NCBI RefSeq assembly: GCF_036625275.1
Contig: NZ_JAZKUD010000002.1
Coordinates: 183,086 to 247,085 of the forward strand
Origin: Accumulibacter sp036625275
Lineage (GTDB): Bacteria; Pseudomonadota; Gammaproteobacteria; Burkholderiales; Rhodocyclaceae
Length of the DNA: 64,000 nucleotides
Reading direction: 5' to 3'
Part shown: one piece after another, positions 16,295 to 24,158 of the stretch
Numbering within the stretch: the stretch's first letter is position 1
Layout: each line of letters starts with the position of its first letter
Notes under the pieces: model-generated
What the model was told of the DNA's origin: nothing
Seen by the model: the letters and a program-made list of their open reading frames with translations, nothing else
Databases searched by the model: none
Made by a program: the position numbers and the translations under genes

Positions 16295-17419
16295 ATGAAC
16301 CACAACCCTCCCGCCGAGATCATCATCAACGACACCACCCTGCGCGACGGCGAGCAGTCGGCGGGTGTCGCCTTCAGTCCCGACGAAAAGACCGACATCG
16401 CGCGTCGCCTTGACGCGCTGGGCGTGCCCGAACTGGAAATCGGCATTCCTGCGATGGGCGAGGCTGAACGCGAGAGCATCCGGGCGGTTGCCGGGTTGGG
16501 ACTGCAGGCGCGCCTGATGGTGTGGACGCGGATGAACCACACCGACATTACGCTGGCGGCGAATCTCGGTGTGCCGTTGATCGACATTTCCGTACCTGCC
16601 TCGGACCAACACCTGCAGGCGAAGCTGCGGCGCGATCGGGAGTGGCTGCTGGCGGAAATCGGCGTGCACGTACAACTGGCGCGTGACCTGGGCTTCGGCG
16701 TCGGTGTCGGCGCCGAAGACGCCTCGCGCGGTGACCCGGACCTGTTGGCGGCGATTGCCGAAACCGCGCAGGCAGCCGGCGCCCAGCGCATCCGCTTTGC
16801 CGATACGCTCGGCATCCTCGACCCCTTCGCGACGTTCGAGCGCATTCGCCACCTGCGTTCGTGCTGCGATCTCGAAATCGAGATGCACGCCCACGACGAC
16901 CTCGGGATGGCCACCGCCAATACGCTGGCAGCCGCCCGCGCCGGCGCGACGCACCTCAACACGACCGTCAACGGGCTGGGCGAACGTTGCGGCAACGCAC
17001 CCCTGGAAGAAGTCGTCCTTGGCCTGCATCTGTGCCAGGGGATGGCAACGGGGATCGATCTCGCCGGCTTCCCCGCCATCTCGCAGCGCGTGGCCGTCGC
17101 GTCCGGGCGCCCCCTGTGCTGGCAGAAGAGCGTTGTCGGCGAAGGCGCTTTCACTCATGAAGCGGGGATTCACGTCGACGGCCTGCTCAAGGATCCGGAC
17201 AACTATCAGGGCTTCGATCCGGGACTGGTCGGGCGCCGGCATCGCGTGGTTCTCGGCAAGCATTCCGGAGCGCGCGCCGTGCAACAGGTGATGGCGGGTC
17301 TCGGTCATGAGCTGTCGGACACCTCTGCACGCACTTTTCTGCAACGGCTGCGCAGCTTCGTCGCGGAGAAGAAGCATTCACCGTCGGCGGCCGATCTGTT
17401 GAAGCTGCTCGGATCCTGA
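16295..17419 (+). CDS. nifV: Homocitrate synthase NifV
   Basis: 374 residues. NifV condenses acetyl-CoA and 2-oxoglutarate to homocitrate, the organic ligand of FeMo-co. INDTTLRDGEQSAGVAF at the N-terminus holds the metal and catalytic residues of the DRE-TIM family; HAHDDLGMATANTLAA and NTTVNGLGERCGNA are also diagnostic. The ATG at 16295 has no ribosome site and lies only about five bases after the predicted transcript start; no later in-frame start would keep the TTLRDGEQ motif. First gene of nifV-orf-nifW-nifZ-nifM. Confidence 0.95.
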   Translation: MNHNPPAEIIINDTTLRDGEQSAGVAFSPDEKTDIARRLDALGVPELEIGIPAMGEAERESIRAVAGLGLQARLMVWTRMNHTDITLAANLGVPLIDISVPASDQHLQAKLRRDREWLLAEIGVHVQLARDLGFGVGVGAEDASRGDPDLLAAIAETAQAAGAQRIRFADTLGILDPFATFERIRHLRSCCDLEIEMHAHDDLGMATANTLAAARAGATHLNTTVNGLGERCGNAPLEEVVLGLHLCQGMATGIDLAGFPAISQRVAVASGRPLCWQKSVVGEGAFTHEAGIHVDGLLKDPDNYQGFDPGLVGRRHRVVLGKHSGARAVQQVMAGLGHELSDTSARTFLQRLRSFVAEKKHSPSAADLLKLLGS

Positions 17420-17442
17420 ACCGATGAACCCGGAAGATGGCG

Positions 17443-17970
17443 ATGGCTGACCGACTTGAACTGCTGGAACTCAGCGATGACGTTCTCTATTTCGACGAGC
17501 CTTGTCCGCCACGGGTCGCGGCCCAGATCGACGCCGCGGCGCATGACTACGGCCAGCCGGTCGCCGAGCAACGGCTGCTCTACGCCTATTTCCTGGCACC
17601 CGAGCAGCTCTCGGTCCTGGTCGCACTCTACCGTTACTACTTCTATCAGCATCGCCTCGAAGACGCCCTGGTCGTCGCCGAACGCGCCCTGGATGTCAGT
17701 GCGCGCCGCCTGCAACTGGCCGGCGGCTGGCGCAACCTGGGGCCGCGCACTCTCGGCGAGGCGGCCATGCGTTCGATGGGCATGCTGCGCTTTCATCTGC
17801 TGGCGCTCAAGGGGTCGGCGGTGATCCTGCTGCGCCTCGGGCGAATTGGCGAGGCTTGCACCCGCCTGCGGACGATTGCTGATGTCGACCGGCGCGATGC
17901 CCTCGGCGCCCTGCCGTTGCTCGAGGTCATCGATCGCCAGTACGCATCTTCCCCCGAACCCCTGAATTGA
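17443..17970 (+). CDS. nif-associated TPR-like protein of unknown function
   Basis: 175 residues with no motif I can assign firmly. The central part (about residues 45-150) reads as paired amphipathic helices of TPR type: LLYAYFLAPEQLSVLVALYRYYFYQHRLEDALVVAERAL and then LKGSAVILLRLGRIGEACTRLRTI. ATG 17443 has GGAAG six bases upstream; ATG 17437 is two codons earlier. It lies 23 bp after nifV and 14 bp before nifW in one operon, where Azotobacter has cysE1, so a nitrogenase assembly or protein-partner role is likely but unproven. Confidence 0.75.
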   Translation: MADRLELLELSDDVLYFDEPCPPRVAAQIDAAAHDYGQPVAEQRLLYAYFLAPEQLSVLVALYRYYFYQHRLEDALVVAERALDVSARRLQLAGGWRNLGPRTLGEAAMRSMGMLRFHLLALKGSAVILLRLGRIGEACTRLRTIADVDRRDALGALPLLEVIDRQYASSPEPLN

Positions 17971-17984
17971 GAGAGGAGAAAACC

Positions 17985-18299
17985 ATGGCTTGCGCCAACG
18001 ACACCTTTGAGGACGAGTTCGCCGAGTTGAGTTCGGCGGAAGAGTTCCTTGACTACTTCGGCATCGACTATGCGGTGCCGGTGGTGCAGGTCAATCGCCT
18101 GCACATCCTGCAACGCTTTCACGATTATCTGGCCAAGCAGGAAGCCGGCAAGGCGCCGGACTACCTCGCCTATCGCCACTGGTTGGCGTGCGCCTACGCC
18201 GACTTCGTCGGCTCCACCGCGCAGGCCGAAAAGGTCTTTGCCGTATTCCGGAAGGCCGAAGGGTCGTCCTTCGTCCCCCTCTCCTCGCTGACGGACTGA
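17985..18299 (+). CDS. nifW: Nitrogenase stabilising/protective protein NifW
   Basis: 104 residues. AEEFLDYFGIDYAVPVVQVNRLHILQRFHDYL is the NifW core, with a shortish C-terminus. NifW binds the MoFe protein during maturation and protects it from oxygen. Ribosome site GAGAGGAG precedes the ATG at 17985. It is followed four bases later by nifZ. Confidence 0.93.
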   Translation: MACANDTFEDEFAELSSAEEFLDYFGIDYAVPVVQVNRLHILQRFHDYLAKQEAGKAPDYLAYRHWLACAYADFVGSTAQAEKVFAVFRKAEGSSFVPLSSLTD

Positions 18300-18303
18300 G
18301 CCC

Positions 18304-18765
18304 GTGTTGCCGCGCTGGGACTACGGCGATGCGGTGCGCGTGACGCGCAACGTGCGCAACGACGGCACCTTCCCCGGTGTGCCGACCGGCGACCTGCTGG
18401 TGCGACGCGGGCGCATCGGCCATGTACGCGGGGTCGGCACCTTTCTCCAGGATCAGATCATCTACTCCGTGCATTTCCTCGACGAGGGACGCCTGGTTGG
18501 CTGCCGTGAAGACGAACTGATCGACGCCAACGAAGCGTGGATCGAAAATCGTTTCGAGGTTCGCCAGCGGGTGCGCGCGCGGCGCCCGCTGGCCGTTGGC
18601 GGGGAGGTGCGCGTGCCGGCCGGCAGTCGCGGCCAAATCCTGAATCTCGACAAGTCCGGGACCCAGGGTGTCGTCTATCAGACGCACTTCGACTGCCTCG
18701 CTGGCGTCCCCCTGTGGGTACCCGAGGCGGCGCTCGACGAATGGCGCCGGCCAGACGATGGCTGA
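18304..18765 (+). CDS. nifZ: NifZ, P-cluster maturation factor
   Basis: 153 residues with a GTG start four bases after nifW. The N-terminal WDYGDAVRVTRNVRNDGTFPG and the FLQDQIIYSVHFLDEGRLVGCREDELI segment are NifZ-typical; a second SH3-like half follows. NifZ helps form the second P-cluster of the MoFe protein. The stop overlaps nifM by eight bases. Confidence 0.93.
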   Translation: MLPRWDYGDAVRVTRNVRNDGTFPGVPTGDLLVRRGRIGHVRGVGTFLQDQIIYSVHFLDEGRLVGCREDELIDANEAWIENRFEVRQRVRARRPLAVGGEVRVPAGSRGQILNLDKSGTQGVVYQTHFDCLAGVPLWVPEAALDEWRRPDDG

Positions 18766-19615
18766 GGCGGGTGGCATCTACCGGTCGATCAAGCTCGCCG
18801 CGCAGTTGTTCGGCAAGCCGCTGGAGTCTCTCACTCCGGAAGAACGGCGCCGGCTGACCCAGGTCGCCGCCCGGCAGCAGGAAATCGAGGCGCTGATCCT
18901 GGAAACCCCGGAAGCGGCGAGCGTGATGCTCCCGGCAGCCTCGATCGACGCCAGTCTGAGGGAAATCCGCCGTCGCTACGCCGATGATGACGAGTATCAC
19001 GCCGAGCTTGCACGCGTCGGCCTCGATGTGCCGTCATTGCGCCAGGCGGTGGCGCGCGACCTGGTGGTCGAGGCCGTTCTGGAGAAGGTCGCGGCAAGGT
19101 TGGCGCCGGTCAGCGATACCGATGTCGAGATCTTCTGGTACATCAACCGCCACCGCTTTCGTCATGGCGAAACGCGTCTGCTGCGACACCTCCTGGTGAC
19201 CATCAACGAGGGGCTGGCAGGTAACGAGCGGCTGGCCGCGCGCGCGCGGATCGACGCCATCCATGCCCGGTTGCTCAAGGAACCTCAGCGCTTCGCTGAG
19301 CAGGCACTGAAGCATTCCGAATGCCCGACCGCGGTCCATGGCGGCCTGCTCGGCCGCGTGCCGCGCGGCCAGCTTTATCCGCAACTCGATGCGGTGGCCT
19401 TTGCCCTCGCCGAGGGAAGTCTCTCGGAGGTGATCGAGAGCGAACTGGGCTACCACCTGATCCGCTGCGAAGCCATCCAGCACGAACGACTACTGAGTTT
19501 CGCGGAAGCCCGCAAGACAATCCGCGAACATCTCGAAGGCCAACAACAGGCGCTCTGCCAGAAGGCGTGGATCAAGGCCCTGCGCCGGCAGGGGGCCGAA
19601 CGGTTGCCTGATTAG
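18758..19615 (+). CDS. nifM: NifM, peptidyl-prolyl isomerase for Fe-protein maturation
   Basis: 285 residues. The C-terminal half (about residues 135-250) is a parvulin-type PPIase domain (LRHLLVTINEG...FAEQALKHSECPTAVHGGLLGRVPRGQLYPQLDAVAFAL). The helical N-terminal half is normal for NifM. It is needed to fold NifH. The ATG at 18758 lies inside nifZ, so translation is coupled. Last gene of the nifV operon and the right border of the first nif block. Confidence 0.93.
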   Translation: MAEAGGIYRSIKLAAQLFGKPLESLTPEERRRLTQVAARQQEIEALILETPEAASVMLPAASIDASLREIRRRYADDDEYHAELARVGLDVPSLRQAVARDLVVEAVLEKVAARLAPVSDTDVEIFWYINRHRFRHGETRLLRHLLVTINEGLAGNERLAARARIDAIHARLLKEPQRFAEQALKHSECPTAVHGGLLGRVPRGQLYPQLDAVAFALAEGSLSEVIESELGYHLIRCEAIQHERLLSFAEARKTIREHLEGQQQALCQKAWIKALRRQGAERLPD

Positions 19616-19623
19616 TGAGCCCC

Positions 19624-19818
19624 CTATATCACAGGCTTGAGAAGGCGCTGCTCATCCTCGCCGAACGGCCGATCATCGCCGTAGAGGCCGTAGGGCAACG
19701 CCGTGAAACTGCCCCTATGGAAGCCGGGAATCACGCCAACCTGATCGATTAGGCGGATCGTCTGGCCCGGTGGCCCAGTGACTTCGATACAGCGAAGGAA
19801 TTCGAGGACGCCGAACAA
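19624..19818 (-). CDS. Small hypothetical protein
   Basis: 64 residues; the C-terminal part (RLIDQVGVIPGFHRGSFTALPYGLYGDDRPFGEDEQRLLKPVI) has protein-like composition, but I recognise no family and see no clear ribosome site. It converges on nifM with an eight-base gap. It may be a fragment left at the nif/accessory border. Confidence 0.3.
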   Translation of the reverse strand: MFGVLEFLRCIEVTGPPGQTIRLIDQVGVIPGFHRGSFTALPYGLYGDDRPFGEDEQRLLKPVI

Positions 19819-20078
19819 GAACGCTGCGGTGCGCGGTTCACGGCCGCGCGGTCAAGCATGCCGCAACGGCAGCCAGCCAACGTCGAGCCCCATCATCGGC
19901 GATCTCCTGTACCGCCACAGCGCCAATCGTGGGCTGAGTCTGTCCGCACCTGTGGGAACGGGCCGCAACAAGCCGCTACAATCACGGCCACCACCAACCA
20001 GAGGCGCCCCGTCCGGTCATTACCTTGCCGGTCGGCCGGCTGCGGTGCTCGCGTTGCCGACGACTATTCCCTGATAAG

Positions 20079-20912
20079 ATGAACAACAACCTGCCCGTAT
20101 TCGCCTTGCTGATCGACGCCGACAACGTCACGCGGGAAGCGCTCGCACCGATCATCGAAGACCTGACGCGCGACGCCCGGATCGCCGTGCGCCGCGTTTA
20201 TGGCGACTTCACCACCCAACACCTCGCCGCCTGGCGAGATGCGATCGCCAATCACGGATTTCACCCGATTCAGCAGTACCGCAATTCGGTCGGAAAGAAT
20301 TCGAGCGACAGCGCGCTGATCATCGACGCAATGGACCTTCTCCATTCCGGCCGCTTCGACGGCTTCTGCGTGGTCAGCAGCGACGGTGATTTCACTCGGC
20401 TTGCCACGCGCATTCGCGAAAACGGTTTGAGCATCTACGGCTACGGTCGCAATGACACCGCTAAGGCTTTCGTCAATGCCTGTGAACGCTTCACGTACAT
20501 CGAGCGTCTGCTAGATTCATCCGGCCGCGCAGCGCTCCCACTCGACGGCGAAGCAGCGCCGAACGCAGTCAAAGCCGTACCAACGGCGGCGGCTGTTCAG
20601 GTAGCCAAGTCCGCCATCCCCATTGAAATGCCCGGCACACCTGCCGCATTCGCAGCCTCCTCGCTCGACCTCGAACGTCTCAAGAGCCAGTTGTTGCGCG
20701 CCTACACCAACGTCGCCGACGAAGATGGCTGGGCGCTCATTTCGCGAGTTGCCCAATACCTGCGGGCCAATCAAAGTGATTTCGATCCGCGCCACTACGG
20801 TGCCGGCACCTTCTCTAGGCTGCTCCAAGCCGTGGCCATCTTCGAAGTCGTTCAGCGCAAGCAAGGTAACGGCCATGCTCATTTTTGCCGGCCCAGGAAA
20901 ACCCTGGCGTAG
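20079..20912 (+). CDS. NYN-domain RNase with OST-HTH/LOTUS domain, cut by in-frame TAG
   Basis: 277 residues as read. The NYN (PIN-like) nuclease domain covers about residues 6-140, with acidic active-site residues D13 (LLIDADN), D77 and D102/D104 (SSDGDF). An OST-HTH/LOTUS RNA-binding domain follows at about 192-265. The frame stops at TAG (20910-20912), and the same frame then continues through a second LOTUS-like domain to 21176, so the gene was probably about 365 codons long. Whether the shorter protein works is unknown. The ATG at 20079 was chosen because it begins the NYN fold. Confidence 0.8.
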   Translation: MNNNLPVFALLIDADNVTREALAPIIEDLTRDARIAVRRVYGDFTTQHLAAWRDAIANHGFHPIQQYRNSVGKNSSDSALIIDAMDLLHSGRFDGFCVVSSDGDFTRLATRIRENGLSIYGYGRNDTAKAFVNACERFTYIERLLDSSGRAALPLDGEAAPNAVKAVPTAAAVQVAKSAIPIEMPGTPAAFAASSLDLERLKSQLLRAYTNVADEDGWALISRVAQYLRANQSDFDPRHYGAGTFSRLLQAVAIFEVVQRKQGNGHAHFCRPRKTLA

Positions 20913-21176
20913 CCGATCAAACTGGATCAGGTCAACTGCACCGTGCCCGCCGAATACGTTGAAGCGCTCAAAGATGCCGTAACACAGAGTCAGGGACCCG
21001 ACGGCTGGTCGTCTCCTGCAGCCATTGGGTATCACCTGCATACCATGGGACGAAAACTCGAGGACAGCGGCTGCGCAACACTGCATGAGGCGTTGGCTGC
21101 TGCTGGGATTTTCGAGATGCGTGAAACGAACGGCACGCGCAAGGAGTTTCGCCTGACTACGGCGAATCGTAGGTGA
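20913..21176 (+). pseudogene. Second LOTUS domain separated from the NYN gene by the amber codon
   Basis: The 87 codons after the TAG stay in the same frame and read PIKLDQVNCTVPAEYVEALKDAV, then SSPAAIGYHLHTMGRKLEDSG, which resembles another OST-HTH domain ending in an FRL strand. A GTG at 20943 could start a small protein, but the continuous frame favours one nonsense-mutated gene. Confidence 0.65.
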
Positions 21177-21278
21177 GCACTGACGCAGCCGCCAGAGACG
21201 CCTTTTCAGGCCACCCTGGCAATCTGCCAGTCGACCATTCGGCGCTCCATAAGCGGTCTCGGATAAGTTCTCCGACAA

Positions 21279-22110
21279 TCACAGGGCTGAATTCCTCCTC
21301 TGATCGCTGCTGGAATGTCGGAAGACTTTTCTAGGACCGCTTAGATCGTCAGCCACCTCCGCGATGGCCTGCAAGGTTTGGGTGACCAGCTCGTCAATCA
21401 GTGCCGGCGCATCCGGCAACCGACAATTGAGAGCGGTTTGCTCAAAGTGCTCTCGACGGATTTCAGCCCATTTGTAATGCCGGTTTTTGCCATCGATTGC
21501 CATGGCCGTTTTGACCTTTGGCGCAAAAAGGCGACCGGCCCCATGGCCCATCACCGAATGCGCGGAAAGCACGTCGTAGCGCGGTGCCACTCGGTAAAAG
21601 CCTCCGGGTTCGATGAAAACACTGAAATTCTTGGCGTGGCCATCGATGGCTGCCAGCATCCAGAACAACACCTGAGTGCGGAAGCGTATCGGCCAGATGT
21701 TGTGCCACTTGCGCGCGGGAAAGATGCGCACACGGGAGGGCCTCGGTGGCCGGCGGGCTTTCGCCATCGGGCAGTATCTGCAAGGCGCCGACGCAATCCC
21801 GGCTGATTTCGGCGAGCAGGCGGAAAGCATCGGTTCCTGTTGAAAAGCGTCTGGCCAGGCGCTGTCGAATGTGGTCGTTGTCCGGCAGCAGATTCTCGAA
21901 GTAATTGCGGACCCGTTCGCCCTGGTAAGGCGCGCTGGCTGGCCGCAGCGGCAGGGACAGCGAAAGCGGACGCCCGAGCGGCGAGGCGAGCCAGGTTTCG
22001 TCGTAATGCAGTTGATGCTTGCCCTGCGCGGTGACCCGCCAGGAACCGACCCGCTGGCCGTTCATCCACAGCCCGAGCACGCCGGATTTTCGGGTGCGCC
22101 GCATCACCAC
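21279..22110 (-). pseudogene. hipA: Broken hipA kinase gene (internal deletion and frameshift)
   Basis: The 5' part (22110 down to about 21680) encodes a HipA N-terminus (VLGLWMNGQRVGSW...ENLLPDNDHIRQRLARRF). The frame then shifts, and the next readable HipA part begins at VLFWMLAAIDGHAKNFSVF, which carries the catalytic DGHAKN loop. Roughly 100 codons holding the nucleotide-binding region are missing. So the kinase is dead. It overlaps hipB by seven bases, the normal hipBA coupling. Confidence 0.85.
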
Positions 22111-22379
22111 GCCTCGTCTCCGCCGCCGCGCAATGCGGCAATCCAGTCGAGGCTCATGGCGGTATCGACTGCGGAGAGATAGCGCAAGAGACTATCGACG
22201 CTGCAGCGCCAGGGCTCGGTTTCCAGCAGGGAAATGGTCTTCTGGCCCAGACCGCTCAGTTTCGCCACCTGAACCTGCGTCAGGTCTTTCTGCTTGCGCA
22301 AGCCTTTCAGGGTGGGACCAAGCTGTCGCGGGTTGGTAATGACGAAGGGCACGGCACGCTCCGAAAAAACGTCGTACAA
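22104..22379 (-). CDS. hipB: HipB-type HTH antitoxin
   Basis: 91 residues with an HTH_3/XRE domain at about 18-75 (LGPTLKGLRKQKDLTQVQVAKLSGLGQKTISLLE). HipB represses its operon and neutralises HipA. It is intact while its partner hipA is broken; a second, intact hipA-like gene lies at 25859. A 24-bp dyad directly upstream is the likely operator. Confidence 0.85.
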   Translation of the reverse strand: MYDVFSERAVPFVITNPRQLGPTLKGLRKQKDLTQVQVAKLSGLGQKTISLLETEPWRCSVDSLLRYLSAVDTAMSLDWIAALRGGGDEAW

Positions 22380-22391
22380 GGGATATTAACC

Positions 22392-22415
22392 AAATACGCC
22401 CTTGGGGGTGTATTT
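22392..22415. promoter_or_regulatory. Dyad operator candidate of hipBA
   Basis: AAATACGCCC and GGGTGTATTT form a 10-bp inverted repeat with one mismatch around TTGG, ending 13 bp upstream of the hipB ATG. Autoregulation by HipB at such a dyad is normal for the family. Confidence 0.6.
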
Positions 22416-22446
22416 TTTGCTTATGCCCTGCAGGGGATGAACATCA

Positions 22447-22670
22447 TCAACAGAACTGGCCAGAGATCAGGCGGGGAAGGAGGAGGCCGCAGGCTTGGCG
22501 GAGCCTTTCTATCTGATTTTTAAGGGTTTCGATTTTCTCCAATATCGGCTTTGCACGTTGATCGAATTGCTCAAGAACCTCGGGGGGCACAAGCATTTCC
22601 GCCTTCTCGAAATCGCGTCCGGTAACTGCCGGATAGGCTACGAAGGCATCGGTGGTCAAGCGATGAAGTG
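22447..22670 (-). pseudogene. Type I restriction specificity subunit (HsdS) C-terminal scrap
   Basis: The frame reads VPPEVLEQFDQRAKPILEKIETLKNQIERLRQACGLLLPRLISGQ, the helical spacer and terminal LLPRLxSG of HsdS. Only the last 70 or so codons remain and no hsdM or hsdR is present, so this is debris. Confidence 0.75.
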
Positions 22671-22830
22671 ATGAGCAGATGGCCGCACTGCCCGACGCGG
22701 TCATCGACGGCACCGTGGTGGACGAGGCTCTGGATCAGCGCCATGTCGAGCTTCCCGTTGGGCTTCCTGCGGCCGCCGCCGATGCGGCCGATGACTACGG
22801 CAGGCAATGCGAGTCCCGGGAGACTACGGC
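22671..22830 (-). pseudogene. DEAD/DEAH helicase fragment
   Basis: In another frame, PAVVIGRIGGGRRKPNGKLDMALIQSLVHHGAVDDRVGQCGHLLI matches the segment of superfamily II helicases just before the DECH box (usual reading LDVALIQSLVRKG-VDDRVADYGHLIVDECHH). The frame runs directly into the hsdS scrap, so two unrelated genes have been joined by deletion. Confidence 0.6.
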
Positions 22831-23010
22831 ATCGGCGTTCATTGGGCTGGGTAAAGGAGGAAGGGAGGAAGGGAGGAAGCCAGGCGCACTCCGACGAGTA
22901 TGGGAGGCGCACCAATCTCGCGTCAATTTTGGCTCGCGGGCACCCGGCCACTCGGCTGAATCCCTTGCATTTCCAAAAACGGAGTATAAACTGTCCTGTA
23001 AAGGAGTTAA

Positions 23011-23451
23011 ATGATGAGCCTTGCCTATGCCTACCCCGCCAGCCGCTTCGAACCGGCGGCTCTTGTCGATCTCAATGCGCGCGCCGAGCGCGAGCGTCTG
23101 TCGAAGTCGGCGCTACAGGGCTTCTTCAATCTGGTCACTGCCTGGCGGCTGCGCGACGAAGACGCACGCGAACTGCTCGGCGGCTTGTCGAGCAGCGCCT
23201 TCTACGAGTGGAAGAAAAACCCCGACCGGCTGCTCGAAGTCGATCGGATCACGCGCATCTCGTACCTGATCGGCATCTACAAGGCCTTGCACATTCTCTA
23301 CGGCGACAAGCTGGCCGACGAGTGGATCAGCCTGCCGAACAGCAACCGGGTTTTCGCCGGTCGCTCGCCGCTCGCTTTCATGCTCGGCGGTGGCCTGCTG
23401 GCCATGCAGACCGTGCGCAAACTGCTCGAAGCGCGGCGCGGCGGCATATGA
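23011..23451 (+). CDS. Xre/MbcA/ParS-type antitoxin (DUF2384)
   Basis: 146 residues: an N-terminal Xre-like HTH region and a C-terminal MbcA/ParS/Xre toxin-binding domain (residues about 88-140, ISYLIGIYKALHILYGDKLADEWISLPNSNRVFAGRSPLAFMLGGG). It is the antitoxin of a RES toxin. An AAAGGAG ribosome site stands five bases before ATG 23011. Its stop overlaps the RES gene start (ATGA). First gene of a four-gene unit running to 27067. Confidence 0.92.
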   Translation: MMSLAYAYPASRFEPAALVDLNARAERERLSKSALQGFFNLVTAWRLRDEDARELLGGLSSSAFYEWKKNPDRLLEVDRITRISYLIGIYKALHILYGDKLADEWISLPNSNRVFAGRSPLAFMLGGGLLAMQTVRKLLEARRGGI

Positions 23452-24158
23452 ACCACGCCTTGCCGCGCCTGTCGCACCTGCGGCGAACCGATACGGTACG
23501 GCTGATTCCTTCGCGCTTTGCCGAGCGCGAGGATTCGGTGCTGACCGCCATCGCCGAGAACCTCGACCACCTGCGCGACCTCTTCGAACTCGACAATGCC
23601 ACCAACGAGAGGCTGATCGGCGAGCGCGGCGGACTGCCGGGAATCGGCGTCGACGAACTGGTTTTCGGCGTGCCGAACTTCCGCATCGTCAATGCCGCCT
23701 TCACCTACCCTCGCCCGGAAGGCAGCCGCTTCAACGACGGCGAGCGCGGCGCCTGGTATTGCGCTTTCGAACGGGAAACGGCACTGGCCGAAATCATTTT
23801 CCACAAGACGGTCGAGTACCAGGAAATCGGCCGCTTCGACGACAGCGTCAACTACCAGGAGCTGCTCGCGGATTTCAGCAGCGAGTTCCACGATCTGCGC
23901 GACGCACCCAACTTTGCCGCCTGTCTCGACCCCGCCAGTTATGTCGCTTCGCAAGGTCTCGCGGCACGCCTGCTCGACGCCGGCTCGTTGGGAATCATCT
24001 ACCCCAGCGTGCGCCGCGCCGGCGGCACCAACCTCGCCTGCTTCCGGCCGGCGCTGGTCGGCAATCCGCGCCGCGCCGCGTCGTTTCGCCTGACCTGGGC
24101 GGGCAGCAGACAGCCGCAAGTGGAGAGACTGGATCGTCAGGAAATAGGAGGCTTGTGA
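23448..24158 (+). CDS. RES-domain toxin (NAD-degrading)
   Basis: 236 residues. The RES domain core is seen at SRFNDGERGAWYCAFERETALAEIIFH, giving the Arg, Tyr and Glu that line the NAD pocket in RES toxins such as MbcT. RES toxins deplete NAD. About 65 N-terminal residues precede the domain. It overlaps the antitoxin by four bases and the DUF262 gene by four (GTGA), so all three are translationally coupled, which is more than a plain toxin-antitoxin pair. Confidence 0.9.
   Translation: MNHALPRLSHLRRTDTVRLIPSRFAEREDSVLTAIAENLDHLRDLFELDNATNERLIGERGGLPGIGVDELVFGVPNFRIVNAAFTYPRPEGSRFNDGERGAWYCAFERETALAEIIFHKTVEYQEIGRFDDSVNYQELLADFSSEFHDLRDAPNFAACLDPASYVASQGLAARLLDAGSLGIIYPSVRRAGGTNLACFRPALVGNPRRAASFRLTWAGSRQPQVERLDRQEIGGL

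Noticed and set aside
17443..17970. Naming this gene nifW or cysE
   Set aside because: NifW is clearly the next gene, and there is no left-handed beta-helix hexapeptide pattern as in CysE.
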